Source of the DNA: Leucaena leucocephala
Lineage: Eukaryota; Streptophyta; Magnoliopsida; Fabales; Fabaceae
Direction of reading: 5' to 3'
Length of the DNA stretch: 64,000 nucleotides
NCBI GenBank assembly: GCA_037074615.1
Contig: CM073535.1
Location: forward strand, 4,402,001-4,466,000
The notes under the pieces are model-generated. The model saw only the letters and a list, made by a program, of their open reading frames with translations. It was not told the origin of the DNA and ran no database searches. Both the position numbers and the translations under genes were made by a program. Positions 46,648 to 59,402 of the stretch are shown here, one piece after another; within the stretch, counting starts at the first letter, position 1; each line of letters starts with the position of its first letter.

Positions 46648-49600
46648 TCTTGAAGCAAAAGCAAATAGACCTTCATGAAATATTTTTGATGATACAGAAA
46701 CATTAATCCTTTAAAATATAATCCATCTGATTTCAAAATAGCTCCCTAAAAGTTAAGAGAAAAATCAAGTCAATCTAAAAACCTATAATAAACCATAATA
46801 CATTGGAGTAAGTGTATTAAATCAAGATGTGTCCATGGCTCAGAAGAGCAGGGCGGGATATTAAAATTCATTGTCCATTTATGTTCATCTTATGTGAGAG
46901 TCCATTGTTAACAATTTGACTACATTTTAGAATAATGGAAACTGCAGATTAACCAGACATGAAGAGAACAAATACGGAGATTATCCTTAAAGATTAAAAG
47001 TCATACTGCCTACCTCTTGGGGGAGAGAAATCAATTATAATCCCAGCAGCCTTTTATGGTGCTACACAAACTGCAAAGCATGGATACAGCCATTACTAAT
47101 CCTTCCAATCAAGCATCTGGTCCTGAATAATTACACGGACATGTGAACTTAATACGAATTACTACGCACGTCAATCAAGTCTCTTCACAATAACTCCATA
47201 GTTGCCACAGGCAGCGAATGCTACTTCTATTGAGCAGATCACACAAACCAACTGCAGTTATAGCTGTACCAGTTCAGGGTACAGAACCAGATCGATCAAT
47301 CAATCAATCAATTAGGCTTTTCCGGAAAATGAGAGATAAGTATTCTTTTTACCCATCGTTCTTGCCCTTGAAAACCTCATCAATAACATCATTCTAAAAC
47401 CCCATTAACCAACGCACGGGATTGAGGTCAATCAACGGTCGAGAACAGAAACTCAATCTAGAAAATAAGAAACAATATATTATCTGCTACTGCATTCAAC
47501 AAAACAGTGACAAAAACCAAGCACAAAACTCAAAAGCCAGAAGTCAATAAATAAAAATAACCCATCAAAGAACAAGAGGAAACAAACGAACTCTAGAGTG
47601 GCATAGAAGCAAGGACTTACAGGGGAAAATGGGATAGATCAGAGAAGATTGAATGCAACATTATTAATTGCCATTTTGCCCATTCGAACTGAAGACTTAA
47701 AAAGTGAAAACAGCAGGCTCTAACTAGCAAGCCACAAGTTCAATGAGCAGCATTACGGTATATTCGTATATCGAAGCGAGAAAAGCAGCATCCACAGGAA
47801 TGAGGGTGTGAAAATTCTTAGGCAGGACAGTAGGAGTGAGAGGGGAAGAAGGCTGTTGATAACTGATGGCTCGTTGAGAGAGGGGAAGAGTGGGCGCAGT
47901 TTATTATTTAAAAAAAAAAAATTGAAATATATGTTTGTATTTTCGAAATGGAGAGTTTTTAACGTCTCTTTGGATGGGGAGGGATCAGAATTCAAATTTC
48001 AAACCCGTAGCATTCATTAAAAAACAATCCGAATTGGGGAAAGGGAGTCAAATGGAGCTTGATAAAAGTTCCTTGACGGTGAATTTAGATCCCTAACGCA
48101 CCTGTCTCTCACTGACACGTGTGCGCTGATATACTTTATCATTTCTTACACCTTATTAATCATTGGCACGGTAAAAAAAAAATCATGCTTGATGCAGGAA
48201 GCTTTTTTTCTCAAACTCAAACATCTCCTTATTCATTTTGCTAACATGTGTTAACATATTGGTATAGAAGAATTTTTTATAAAAATAAAAATAGAAATAC
48301 AAGTAAAATTAGTTTAAAAATTTATTTGATAAAATAAAAATGAGGATAAAATTGATATATATATTTTAAAAATTTATGATAAAATTATTTAAAATATTTT
48401 TTTATAAGAATGATTAAAATTATTCAGAAATTTGATAATTGGGGTAAATAATATAAAAAAATTTAATTCTACTTTTATTATCTTAATTCTTAACTTTTAT
48501 GATAAAATTGAAATAGCATAAAATATTAGAAGTAAAAATAATTTCTATCATACTAAATGAAAAAAGTGAAAGATTCTAATTCTACTTTCACTTCTCATTA
48601 ACATGTTGTAATCCTATATCATTAATTAATTATATTGTAACCAATACAAACAATTAATGAAACAAGAGACATTCACATATTGAAGTTTAAAGTGACAAAG
48701 ATTACCACATCATCCTACATAGAATTTCATTTTGATTGGAAAATTTTAGTTCTTAATATAAGTCTACTTATAAATGTATTAATAAGTATCTTTTAATTTT
48801 ACCCTATTAAATAGAGAGAAAAAATATAAGGAAAGACTATTTTTTAAAATAATGACAAATTAAAAAAAAACTTTAAATTTAAGACACTTTAAATGATATA
48901 ACTACCATTTTTTTAATACACAATTATTAGTTATAATGAACTTATATATATATATATATATATATCAACAACAACAACAACAAGCCTTATCCCATTAAAT
49001 GGGGTCAGCTACATAGATCATACGACGCCATTGTGCTCTATCAAAAATTAAATCTTTGGATAGGTTATTAACCAGGAGATTCCGCTCAATGACCTCTTTG
49101 AGTGTTCTCTTTGGCCTTCCTCTAGTCATTTTAACCGGTGTCCATACTGTTTGATCCACCCTCTTCACTGGTGCATCCCTTAGCCTTCTTTGTACGTGTC
49201 AAAACCACCTAAAACGGTTCTCTACCATTTTCTCTTCAATAGGTGCCACTCCAACTCTTCCCCGTATATGTTCATTACGAATCTTATCTTTTCTTGAATG
49301 TCCACACATCCATCTCAACATCCTCATCTCAGCTACCCCAACTTTATGCTCGTGCTGTCCTTTTAAAGCCCAGCATTCACTTCCATAAAGCATTGTTGGT
49401 CTTATAGCAGTGCGATAAAACTTTCCTTTTACTTTATCTGGTATTTTTCGATCACATATAACCCCAGTAGCCTTTCTCCATTTAAACCACCTGGCCTGAA
49501 TTATATGATGAACATCTTCCAAAATTTCACCATCATTCTGTATAATTGATCCCAAATATTTGAACTTATATATATATATATATATAATTAAAATGGTATT

Positions 49601-51293
49601 AGCTTAAGTAAGGTTAAACATTTTTATTTTTGTAAAGGAGGATGGGGAACAATATTTTTGTTGGTTAGAGTATGAGTGATGTGGCACAAAATTTCTTTCA
49701 AATGGGAAGCTTTTGATAAATAAGTTCGTTTTAGCAAATTTGAATGTGGCTCAATAGATGACGAAATAATTACATGTGGCAATGACTGATTTGAGAAAAG
49801 GAAGATATCAATAGAAGACAGCACAAAAGCATGGCAATGATCAAGTAGGCAATCTTCTTAATGTACATAAATATCATTTATTTAATTGAATAACCTACAA
49901 GCTAATAAGTTAATTGAAAACTGAACCATTTCTCATAATTTATGAGAATATTGCTTCTTCTTTTTCTCTGTTTGATACTGACATAGAGGGAACAAATTAA
50001 AATCTCATGGAATTGCATTATTATTGAGGTATTTTTTAAGTCATTATAAAATAACAGCTAGCTTAGTTGCCGGCCTCGTTATTAAATCAGATTCTATTAT
50101 GACCTTGAGAAGCTAAATTTGGCATTTTTTTTATTATAAGTTTTTACTTTTTGATGTCCCCTATAATTCCTCTGCTATAAAGAAAATGGATTTTTCCCCT
50201 TTTACCCAAATCAAAACGTACACGGTATAATGTGGAATAAATTTTACTTACTAAATCGTTATAGTTTTTTTTTTTTTAAAAAAAAGCTCTCCTTTCTCGC
50301 AAGAAAGAAAAACACACCATGTTTAGTTAGAAAGAAATAAAAATGAGAAAGGGAAAGTAAAATAACTTTCACTTCTCTTAATATTTATTAGTTATTTTAA
50401 TTTTATTAGAAAAGATAGAAATTAAGATGATATAAGTAGAAATAAAATTTTTTAAACTATTTTATTTAAATTATAAAATTCTTAAATAACTTTTATCCTT
50501 CTCAAATCATAAAAAATATTTTAGATTATTTTATTTTTAAATTATAAATATATATATTATTTTTATTTTTATTATATTAAATAAACTTTTAAAGTATATT
50601 TTTAATTTAATTTTACTTTTACTTTTACTTTTACTTTTAATTTTATTTCTATCAAAAACTATTCAAACATGTCAAATATACACGAAAGCTTGTTAGTTTT
50701 CCCTGCTAGTGACTACTAAAAGCTTCGTTGAAATACTAATTGTTGAAAATCTACAATGTCAACAATCTACATTTATTATTTTATTTTATTTTTAAAAAAT
50801 TATTTCAATATGTACATAATTTAAAATAAAGATAAAATCATAACTGTTTTTTTTTAAGAAAATGTTTTTTATTCAAGAATTTTAAATCTGTTTTTAGATA
50901 GTAAATGTCATTGTAACGATTAACAACAGTAAATAATTCCTTATTTGTTCTCTCTGTCTGTTGACTGTTGATGTTAATTGCTAATATTTACATTAATAAC
51001 AAAGCTTCCCTCACATCAAGAGTTGTCTTAAATCCACATCCATATATTTTTTTTTTCCTACTAAAAATTCTCACAACCACATCATTTATCAATTTTGGTA
51101 AAAATTTAGGCCAGTAGAGTAATTTAGACAAAATATGGAATTTCATCGGACGGTTGTAATCTAACCGAAGGGGGCGGATTAACAACCGAAGTGATAACCC
51201 CCAGAAGAAGAACAAGAGGAAGAAGGGGTGAATGAAAATGGCATAATGAGATCACAAAAGGGTGATTAAGAACAAGTGAATAATAATAAAACA
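46648..51293. other. 5' leader of the TRM-like gene, then repeat-rich intergenic DNA
   Basis: 46648 to about 47850 holds the inferred two-exon 5' UTR of the TRM-like gene. About 48020-48940 is AT-rich. 48964-49566 is a LINE fragment flanked by (TA)n. 49600-50950 is AT-rich with poly-A/T tracts and (TTTTAC)n near 50610-50640. 50950-51293 is probably 3' UTR of the DUF3511 gene. No further gene was found. Confidence 0.55.
48964..49566 (-). mobile_element. 5'-truncated RTE-type LINE fragment (3' end of reverse-transcriptase ORF)
   Basis: Minus-strand open frame 49555-49199 encodes the distal reverse-transcriptase region of a plant non-LTR retrotransposon (KFYRTAIRPTMLYGSECWAL, VAEMRMLRWMCGHSRKDKI). 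After a stop at FRWF the homology continues in degraded form (ACGTACAAAGAAGGCTAAGG, RPKRTLKEVIERN-like) to a (TTG)n tail at 48980-48964, typical of RTE elements. TGAACTTATATATATATATA occurs on both sides (from about 48937 and 49560), a long target duplication. Truncated, and interrupted by stops, so dead. Confidence 0.8.
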
Positions 51294-51572
51294 CTAGCAC
51301 TTGTGGGCGATCTTCTCAATCTTCCTCTTTAACCAACGAAACCCTTTTTTAATTGCAGACTTAACTTTCCTTTCTCTTTCATACGACTTGTATTTGGCCA
51401 CCCTCTTCCTCCTCTTCGCCTCCGCCCCGCTCAAAGCGTCGCTCTCTATATAACCTCTCCCCGCCGCCCTCCACGACGGCGCCTTATGCACTCGCCGCTT
51501 CCCATTTATTCCATTGTTCTCGCCGGGCCCCCTGCCGCCGCAGTAACCGCCATAATAATTCTCTATCTCCAT
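51294..51572 (-). CDS. Small DUF3511-family protein
   Basis: Single exon of 92 residues. The N-terminus is Gly-rich (MEIENYYGGYCGGRGPGE). The C-terminal half is strongly basic and carries the DUF3511 signature EAKRRKRVAKYKSYERERKV followed by KSAIKKGFRWLKRKIEKI. The family is plant-specific and of unknown function; the basic stretch could be a nuclear-localisation or nucleic-acid-binding region, which is inference. GC content is clearly higher than the flanks, as expected for a coding exon in this AT-rich DNA. The gene stands alone between AT-rich intergenic blocks. Confidence 0.8.
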   Translation of the reverse strand: MEIENYYGGYCGGRGPGENNGINGKRRVHKAPSWRAAGRGYIESDALSGAEAKRRKRVAKYKSYERERKVKSAIKKGFRWLKRKIEKIAHKC

Positions 51573-54500
51573 CTCTGACTTCTGGAGGCGGAAGCACAGG
51601 AGGAGGAAATTCGAGTGCTTGGTGTTGAATCCTGGATCGATCTCTCTTATGTATGCATTGTTGTGAGGGATGAAAAAGGCGAAGCTTAGCTAGATCTGGT
51701 GAAAGTGACGAGGCTACAGCGAAAACATTCAAATGGTGTCGGCAAATTTTTGATTTGATTTCATCTATCTGGGCTTTGCTTTCTTTGGGCAAAAAGTCGA
51801 AATATAGAATGATGGAGCGGTGACCTTGAATTGTTTTTTTTTTAGTTTTTTTTTTTACACCTCATCATGCCAAAACTATATCCCTGTTTTCAAATTTATC
51901 CTTTTCAATTATTCCGTTGACTTTCTTAATAATCTAGCCATTTTCATCTTTCTTTTCATAAGAAATAATCCATTCACGTGTATAAAAATTTATTATTTTT
52001 TTAGAAAATGAGTGAAAAGGTGAAAAAAAGGTCTGTTTAAAAACTTTATTATTTTTTACTATTTTTAATATAAAAATTAGTTAATTTTTTTAGATAAATT
52101 TAAAAAAATAAATAAATAAATTATATTTAATATAAAATTTAGTTGATTAATTTTAATAAATTAATATGTGTATAATATAAATTTATTTTAAAAAATTAAA
52201 TTAAATTATAATTAATTTATCTACCTTCTTTAGTTTATTAAAAAATTAATTAGTTTTTATATTAAGAATTATAAAGAATAATTATAAGGATTTAGGGTGT
52301 GTTTAGATTAATGGTGGAGGAGTGATTTTATTTTCAATGTCACTTTTATAAAAGTTATATTGGATAAAAGTTAGATAGTATAATACGTTCTATGTTTGGA
52401 CTGATTTATGTAAAAAAAATTCTTTGTTTAGATAAAAATTTATAATAAAAGAAAAAAGAATTCAAAATAGGAAAAAAGCCAGAAGCTACAAAATCTAGCT
52501 CCTTCCTAGAAGTACATCTTCCCCCAAAAAGTCAAATTTCTAAAATGGTGAACCCTGCCCTCATCCAAAAAAGCTCCTTTTGCAGATTGGGATATCAAGC
52601 ATCTCTTAATACGTCTTTTATTATAGACATGGTACTCTACCTATTCCCAATAGGTTCTACCTATTCCCAATAGGTTCAGTTAATATAAGGGTAATATTAA
52701 ATTAAAAAAATATTATTTTATTATAATTTTAATTATAATATTTAAAAAGATATTTTAATTCTTAAATATTTAAATTTATATTTAAGAGTAGTTGACAATT
52801 TATCTTGATTAAAATTAGTATCATTTAAGAAGAAGAAAAATTTTATCTAATATGTTTTTGTATAAATATATATAAAAAATACTGATATTTTAAAAAACTT
52901 TATAGAATATTATTACTTAAATTTATGCCATTATGTCTAATAAATTTTAAATAGGATTTTTTACTGATTTTTTTAAGGATTTGAATTATTAAAATAAAAA
53001 TATTTTGAACAAAAATATTAAATTGAATTTTATGAAAATTAGTAAATTACTACATTTTTCCCGTTATTACATAAACTTGTCTTAGCGAGGCTTAAGCCAC
53101 TAACGGTATCAAAATTTTGTTTTTTACATCATAATGGATTATATGCGATATGTAATCCAAATGGGCAGTAAATAAATCAAACGTTGACCTCTTTTAATTC
53201 TTTAATTCAAATCCATTTAGTGTTTTCATATGCTAAGCGTTGCTTACACAGAAATCTATTCATTCGCATAGCCAACAAAAAAAGAAATTGATGTTGTATT
53301 AGATCAACTTACCATGGGAAAGCGAACAGAATAAAACGTCAGAAAAAGTGAAGCAACGTGGGTCACAAAACAAACATGAAATAACTTGAAGAAAATAAAA
53401 AAAGAAAAAAGAAACGAAGAAAATGTATGGAACAATAATGCATGCCATTGGGTTCTTTCCATTATGGACTATGGATGTGGGTTTTGGGTGTTGGGTTTCT
53501 TACCTGCGCGGTTAATTTTGTCCCGAGAAATTAACAGCAGTTATTATCAATAGTAAATAACTTGATATTATTTAATAGGGGTGTACATATTTAAGGTTAG
53601 GTAGGGCAGGGCAACTCCCTACTCGATGTCATATCTAAAATAGGCATGAGTTATATTTTGCAGCCCGATGCCCGATCTTACTCAATAAAAAGCTAGCAAT
53701 TTTGGGCTGGATATAGGCGGTCTAAGCATACCCAAGTTGTGATACTATGTTCATGTTGTAAAAAAAAATATAAAATTATTAACTTATAAAATAATATCAT
53801 ATTCATGTATCTTCAAGAGTTAAATAATATCAATAATTTACTAAGAATAATGCAACAAAGATAATAATTAAAATCTTGAGATCTATTGTGTATAAAAAAT
53901 AAAATTTAAAGTTTAAATAGTTTGTAATTGTAAATTTGTATCAATATTGACAAAAATAAAATATCTAAAAAAATAAAATAAATAATTATAATTTATAATG
54001 TAATCATATGATAATGAACAAAGTTAAAAAAAAATTAGTATAATTATAAATATTAAAATATACAATTTATCTACTTAACAACTCATATTTTTTAAATAAC
54101 TTTTTAGTCACAAGTAACTATCATATTCTCCCTTCTAAAATAGAGAAAAAAATAAAATAAAATAAAATAAGGGGTACTCATGGGTAGGGCAGGGCAATCC
54201 CTATGCCCAGTGCCCAGTCCAAAAAATATATGGGCTGTATTTTATAACCCGATATCTAGTTCTGCTATATATTTATCGGGTTAAATATGATATTTTTATT
54301 GTGGGCTTGAATAGGTATATTGGGCCATATACTTTCTACATAGCCCTATTATTTAATTAAAATTTTAAATTTAAATTTTAATATATATAAATAAAATTTA
54401 TTAAAAGACTCATTTATTATAATTAATTGTATAATAGAATTAAATTTAGATATAGGTAGAATAATATTTCCATACATAGGTAATGGGCAATAAAAAAAAA

Positions 54501-55695
54501 TTTGTTCAGAGAAAATAATAAAAAATAAAAAAACTGAACACAGTAAGGCAACGATGCGTTTGGACTTTTGTCAGTGCTGTTCCCTTCTTATCGTCTTCCT
54601 CTCCTCCTCCTCCTTCGTGTTTGACTGTTTTAGGGTTCGGAGAGTTCTAGCTTGTCATCATTTCTTCGCACTACCCATCCGCATCAGCAACCAGTGTAGG
54701 AGTCCTGAGCAATCCGATGCTTCGATCGGTGCACTTCTATTTCCGCCGATATTTGACTGCATCTAACGATCTATGGAATATAGCAATTCCTCTGCGTTTC
54801 AATTTGTTTAATATGGGAAATCGGAAATTTTCGGTTTTATTGTGCCACACGGTATGATAAATTGTTTTTTGTTCTCGGAGTTTGAGAGGAGTTGGAATTG
54901 GATGAGACTCCCCATAAATTTGTTTGGATCTGTGAAAGCTAGTAATGAGTTTAAAGATTGTAATTGTTGGGATATGCATTATTTTTTACGACATCCCCAT
55001 GAATATTAAGGGCACTGAAGATCCAAATGTGTTGTAAATGGAAGCACGCTGAAAAACTTCTCGACTGTAAGTGATCTGGATGTGCTTAATTAGTCTATGT
55101 TCATGCTGAATCCAAATTATTCTATGCGGCTTAGTTTTGTTCCATGTTCCACTAGGTTCTCCTACTTCATCGACTTCCTAGCTATAATGTATGACAATAA
55201 GCCCGTTCTGATTAGATTGTTCCATTGAGCAGCTGATATCTTTTGCTCAAAATGTTTTTCACATATTCCTTAGTTCATTGTTAGAAACGAGTTTTGATTT
55301 CTATTTCAATCTAGTTTATATTAGCTGAAAAGGTTGGAGCTCCTGTACTGGATTGCTCTTTCTAGGTCTGGCGGTTTGATGCTTCCGAACAGGATAAGAA
55401 ATTACTTAGTAATGGGCTTGTCTTCTTGATCGAAGCTATGCCTCATGTTGCCTTCAAGTAAAATGTGACCATTTGTGAAGAAATAAAAGGAGTTAATTGA
55501 TTGAAATAAAACTTCTATCAATCTTTGTTGCTTTTGTTTTGCTGTAAGAGAAACTTGAGCGACATGCTGGCATGCACCTGTCAAGTCATTTTATATTATG
55601 ATATCATATGTTAGCGGTTATCTTTCTCATTTGCCTAGTTTGCAGGTTGAAAAAAAATCTTCCAACCATTCAAGCCGTTAGTTGCAAAGGACAGA
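51573..55695. other. Intergenic region with hAT-like element and FRS11 leader
   Basis: 51573-51800 is probably DUF3511 leader. About 52030-52280 is AT-rich repeat DNA similar to 35690-35840. At 52298 GGGTGTGTTTAGATT looks like one end of a Tourist-like element whose other end I could not find. 52638-52677 is a 20-bp tandem duplication that is itself palindromic. 53576-54348 is a hAT-like element. 54550-55695 is probably the FRS11 leader with at least one intron (acceptor TTTGCAG near 55645). No separate gene is supported. Confidence 0.55.
53576..54348. mobile_element. hAT-like non-autonomous element, copy 3 of 3
   Basis: Starts TAGGGGTGTACAT and ends CTACATAGCCCTA. It is flanked by a perfect 8-bp target duplication TTATTTAA (53568-53575 and 54349-54356), the hallmark of hAT insertions. 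Subterminal direct blocks contain AGGGCAGGGCAA and a GGGCTGTATTTTATAACCC-type palindrome. It is 773 bp long with no transposase. The perfect duplication makes this the youngest-looking copy in the window. Confidence 0.82.
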
Positions 55696-58495
55696 ATGTC
55701 AAAAGGAACTAGTCTGGTGCTGGATTCATCTGAAAATGGCACAGATTTATCTCAGGATGATATTGGAACCATTGAGGAAACCCCAGAAGAGTCAATTTTG
55801 TCGCGACAAACTTCTGTGAACCTTGTTCCTTTTATTGGTCAAAGATTTGTTTCTCAAGAAGCTGCTTATGAATTTTATTGCAGTTTTGCAAAACAATGTG
55901 GCTTTTCAATTAGACGACATCGCACTCGAGGAAAGGATGGGGTTGGTCGGGGAGTTACCAGAAGAGATTTTACTTGCCATCGTGGTGGTTATCCCCAGAT
56001 TAAGCCATCTGATGATGGAAAGATGCAAAGGAATCGCAAATCTTCTCGTTGCGGCTGTCAAGCATACATGCGCATTGTCAAAAGGGCAGATTTTGATGTC
56101 CCTGAATGGCGAGTGACAGGCTTTAGTAACATCCATAATCACGAGTTATTAAAATCCAATGAGGTGCGTCTTCTTCCAGCATACTGTACAATATCTCCAG
56201 ATGACAAGAGCCGTATATGCATGTTTGCTAAAGCTGGAATGTCAGTGAGGCAAATGTTAAGATTGATGGAGCTTGAGAAAGGCGTCAAACTTGGTTGTTT
56301 ACCTTTCACAGAGATTGACGTGAGAAACTTGTTGCAGTCATTTAGAAATGTTGATAGAGACAATGATGCTATTGATCTTATTGCTATGTGCAAGAGATTG
56401 AAAGATGAAAATCATAACTTCAAGTATGAGTTTAATATTGATAGTAATAACAGGCTAGAGCATATTGCCTGGTCTCACGCATCATCTATTCAGTTGTATG
56501 AATCATTCGGAGATGCTGTGGTTTTTGATACAACACACCGTCTGGATGCCTATGACATGTTTTTGGGAATTTGGCTTGGAGTGGACAATCATGGAATGAC
56601 TTGTTTCTTCGGTTGTGCACTTTTGCGGGATGAAAATATTCAGTCTTTCTCATGGGCTCTAAAGGTAATCATGAACTCGTGGAGTTATCCTGTTAACAGT
56701 CAAGATCAAATATTTCCCTTCTCCATTGTATGCTATCTATTGCAAGCTTAAGTTATTTGCTTGACCTACTTTGATTCTCGCTTTCAGAAAAATTTGTGGA
56801 AGAGAAATCCAATAACTTTTGTATCCACACACCCCTCAACAAAAAAAAAATCACACAACAAAAGTCCACTTCTTCCCCAATAAAAGAATTTACTAAAAAG
56901 TAAAGCAGCATAATTTCTGTGGAACTTTTCTTTTCAATGCATGTGGTTCCTCCTTCTTAGATACATTTGTACTTATGCGGATGTTTCATGTCACCAAAAT
57001 TCCCTTATATGTACACACCTTTTGACCTTTTTCTTAATTTTTTTCTAATTGACAAAATACACAGGCATTCTTAAGCTTCATGGAAGGAAAGGCTCCACAA
57101 ACCATGTTAACTGATCATAACATGTGGCTGAAAGAGGCCATTTCTGTTGAAATGCCTGAAACCAAACATGCCTTTTGTATATGGCACATTATTGCAAAGT
57201 TCTCTGACTGGTTCTCTGTACTTCTTGGATCACATTATGATGAGTGGAAAGCCGAGTTCCATCGGCTATACAATTTGGAACTGGTGGAAGATTTTGAGGA
57301 GGGCTGGGGGCAAATGGTTGATAAATATGGACTCCATGCAAATAAGCACATTGTTAGCTTATACTCATTAAGGACATTTTGGGCTTTACCATTCTTGAGG
57401 GGCTACTTCTTTGCAGGATTGACCAGCACGAATCAATCTGAGTCCATTAATGCTTTCATCCAACGGTTCTTGGGTGCCCAATCTCAACTGGATCGCTTTG
57501 TAGAGCATGTATGTGATACATAATTCATTTCCTTTATTATTTTTGGTAATTTGTATTTAAATATAAGTTATTAATTAATTGGTTATTAATTATCTATATG
57601 CGATGCCGTATTGAAATGCCAATTTTTACAGGTTGCTGATATTGTTGAATTTAATTACGGGGCTGGGTCAAAGCAAAAGATGCAACGAAAACTGCAGAAA
57701 GTGTGCCTTAAAACTGGTTCACCTATTGAATCCCATGCTGCCACAATGCTTACTCCTTATGCCTTTAATAAAATGCAGGATGAACTAGTTTTGGCACCAC
57801 AATATGCATCATTTCTGGTTGATGAAGGTTGCTTTCAGGTCAGACACCACACTCAGATGGATGGAGGGTGCAATGTGTTTTGGGTTCCTTGCCAAGAACA
57901 CATGAGCTGCAGCTGCCGTCTATTTGAGTTTTCAGGCATCTTATGCAGACATATATTAAGAGTCATGTCAAATAACAACTGTTTTCACATTCCTGACCAA
58001 TATGTACCTGCCCGTTGGCGTAGTACTTGTTCATCGTCAGCTAACCCCTTCCCAGGTACAACTTCAAGGGATCATTCTGAAAGGATGCAAATTTTGAAAT
58101 CCATGGCTTCAACGCTGGTCATGGAATCCATTGAAACAGAGGAACGCCTTGGTGCTGCTTACGAGCAAATCTCCATGGTTTTATCACGTATCAAAACCCT
58201 TCCTAGGTCAACCCACGGGGTGAATGACATTGCATATAATTATCAATCAGATTCATTGATTCTGCCGGAGGTGGATGATGCTGATGGTATAATTCATGGC
58301 TTTACAATTGCAAATCCCCATGATTCTATCACTTTAGGAAAACTAAAGGAGAGAAGGGCAAGAGATGGAGTTGATATGAGTAGGAAGCGAAGACATATTT
58401 CAGGGCCGTTGTGTGGGCAATATGGACATGATGCATCTGATTGCTCAACGATGGCTGGTGATAATTTGAATGGAGATGCACTAGGGTACTCGTAG
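55696..58495 (+). CDS. FRS11: FAR1-RELATED SEQUENCE 11-like transcription factor (domesticated MULE transposase)
   Basis: Three coding exons: 55696-56664, 57065-57508 and 57632-58495, giving 758 residues. FAR1/FHY3 proteins are light-signalling and developmental regulators derived from Mutator-like transposases. The N-terminus (MSKGTSLVLDSSENGTDLSQ) leads into the FAR1 DNA-binding domain (GQRFVSQEAAYEFYCSFAKQ, RRDFTCHRGG, CGCQAYMRI, NIHNHEL). The transposase-derived core retains VVFDTTHR, MLTDHNMW and CIWHIIAKF. The SWIM zinc finger is CSCRLFEFSGILCRH. The C-terminal CGQYGHDASDC is a zinc knuckle with its first Cys replaced by Gly. All introns are phase 0. The 5' UTR probably has an intron ending near 55645. 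The assignment to the FRS11 clade rests on recalled N-terminal similarity. Confidence 0.93.
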
Positions 58496-59258
58496 AGTGA
58501 GGGGAAGTGGTATCACATGTACAGAGTTAATGCTACCAATTTCCATTATTCTTTTTCTTTGCCTTAGCTCCTACAAATTTGATAGTAATGCAAATTATCA
58601 TATGTGAGCAAAATACTAGCACGATTCTGGTACCTTCATGATCATTCACAATCGCTTATTTACCGGAATACTGTTATATTCACTCGCATTTCCTTAGTCA
58701 AGAATAAGAAATGCAGGTGCTCATTAAGCTTTGGTGTTTGGACCTTTAGTTTGTAATCATGAATATCGTGGCTTGTGAACCGGGTCTGGAAATGAAGTTG
58801 TAGGTAACATAAAAATGCCCTGTGGATAGTATCCTGTGCCAAATATTTTCAATCTCTTGTCAAATGGATAACTAGTTTTATTTGTGCAATTGTCTAATGC
58901 AGTCGCCATGTTGATGTGATGTTTTCTTCATGGTAGATCTGGACAATTAAGGATTGTCAACTATCAAATTTCCTCTGCTCTACGACAATTAAGAACTGTC
59001 TTTCATTAATTTTCAGCACATTTTATTTGCTGAAAGTATGATGAACTATAGAATTAGTTCAGACCACAGATGTTCAATTGATCTTCCTGGATTCTTGTAA
59101 GCACGAACCGATTTACGAGAGGCATTTTACTTTTAGACATTTCATCTAGTACCTATGTGGGAAAAAAAGTGCTAAAAAACATTCAGAAAGCTGTTTGGTT
59201 GTGTCTGTCATCTCTATCAGATAAACTTTTATAGTCAAACCCAGACAACTCTAAACTT

Positions 59259-59388
59259 CCATAATGGCCATAACTGGCAAATAGCTTGCCTTGTGTTTTG
59301 TATTACACATTCTTAGTTGTGTTCCATAATGGCCATAACTGGCAAATAGCTTGCCTTGTGTTTTGAATTACACATTCTTAGTTGTGCC
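59259..59388. repeat. 65-bp tandem duplication
   Basis: Two head-to-tail copies (59259-59323 and 59324-59388) beginning CCATAATGGCCATAACTGGC, differing at a single base (GTATTACAC versus GAATTACAC). Confidence 0.95.
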
Positions 59389-59402
59389 ATACCTACAGGA
59401 CT

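Noticed and set aside
48964..49566. Possible functional reverse-transcriptase gene
   Set aside because: Only the distal part of the domain remains, with stops and a 5' truncation; it is a dead LINE fragment.
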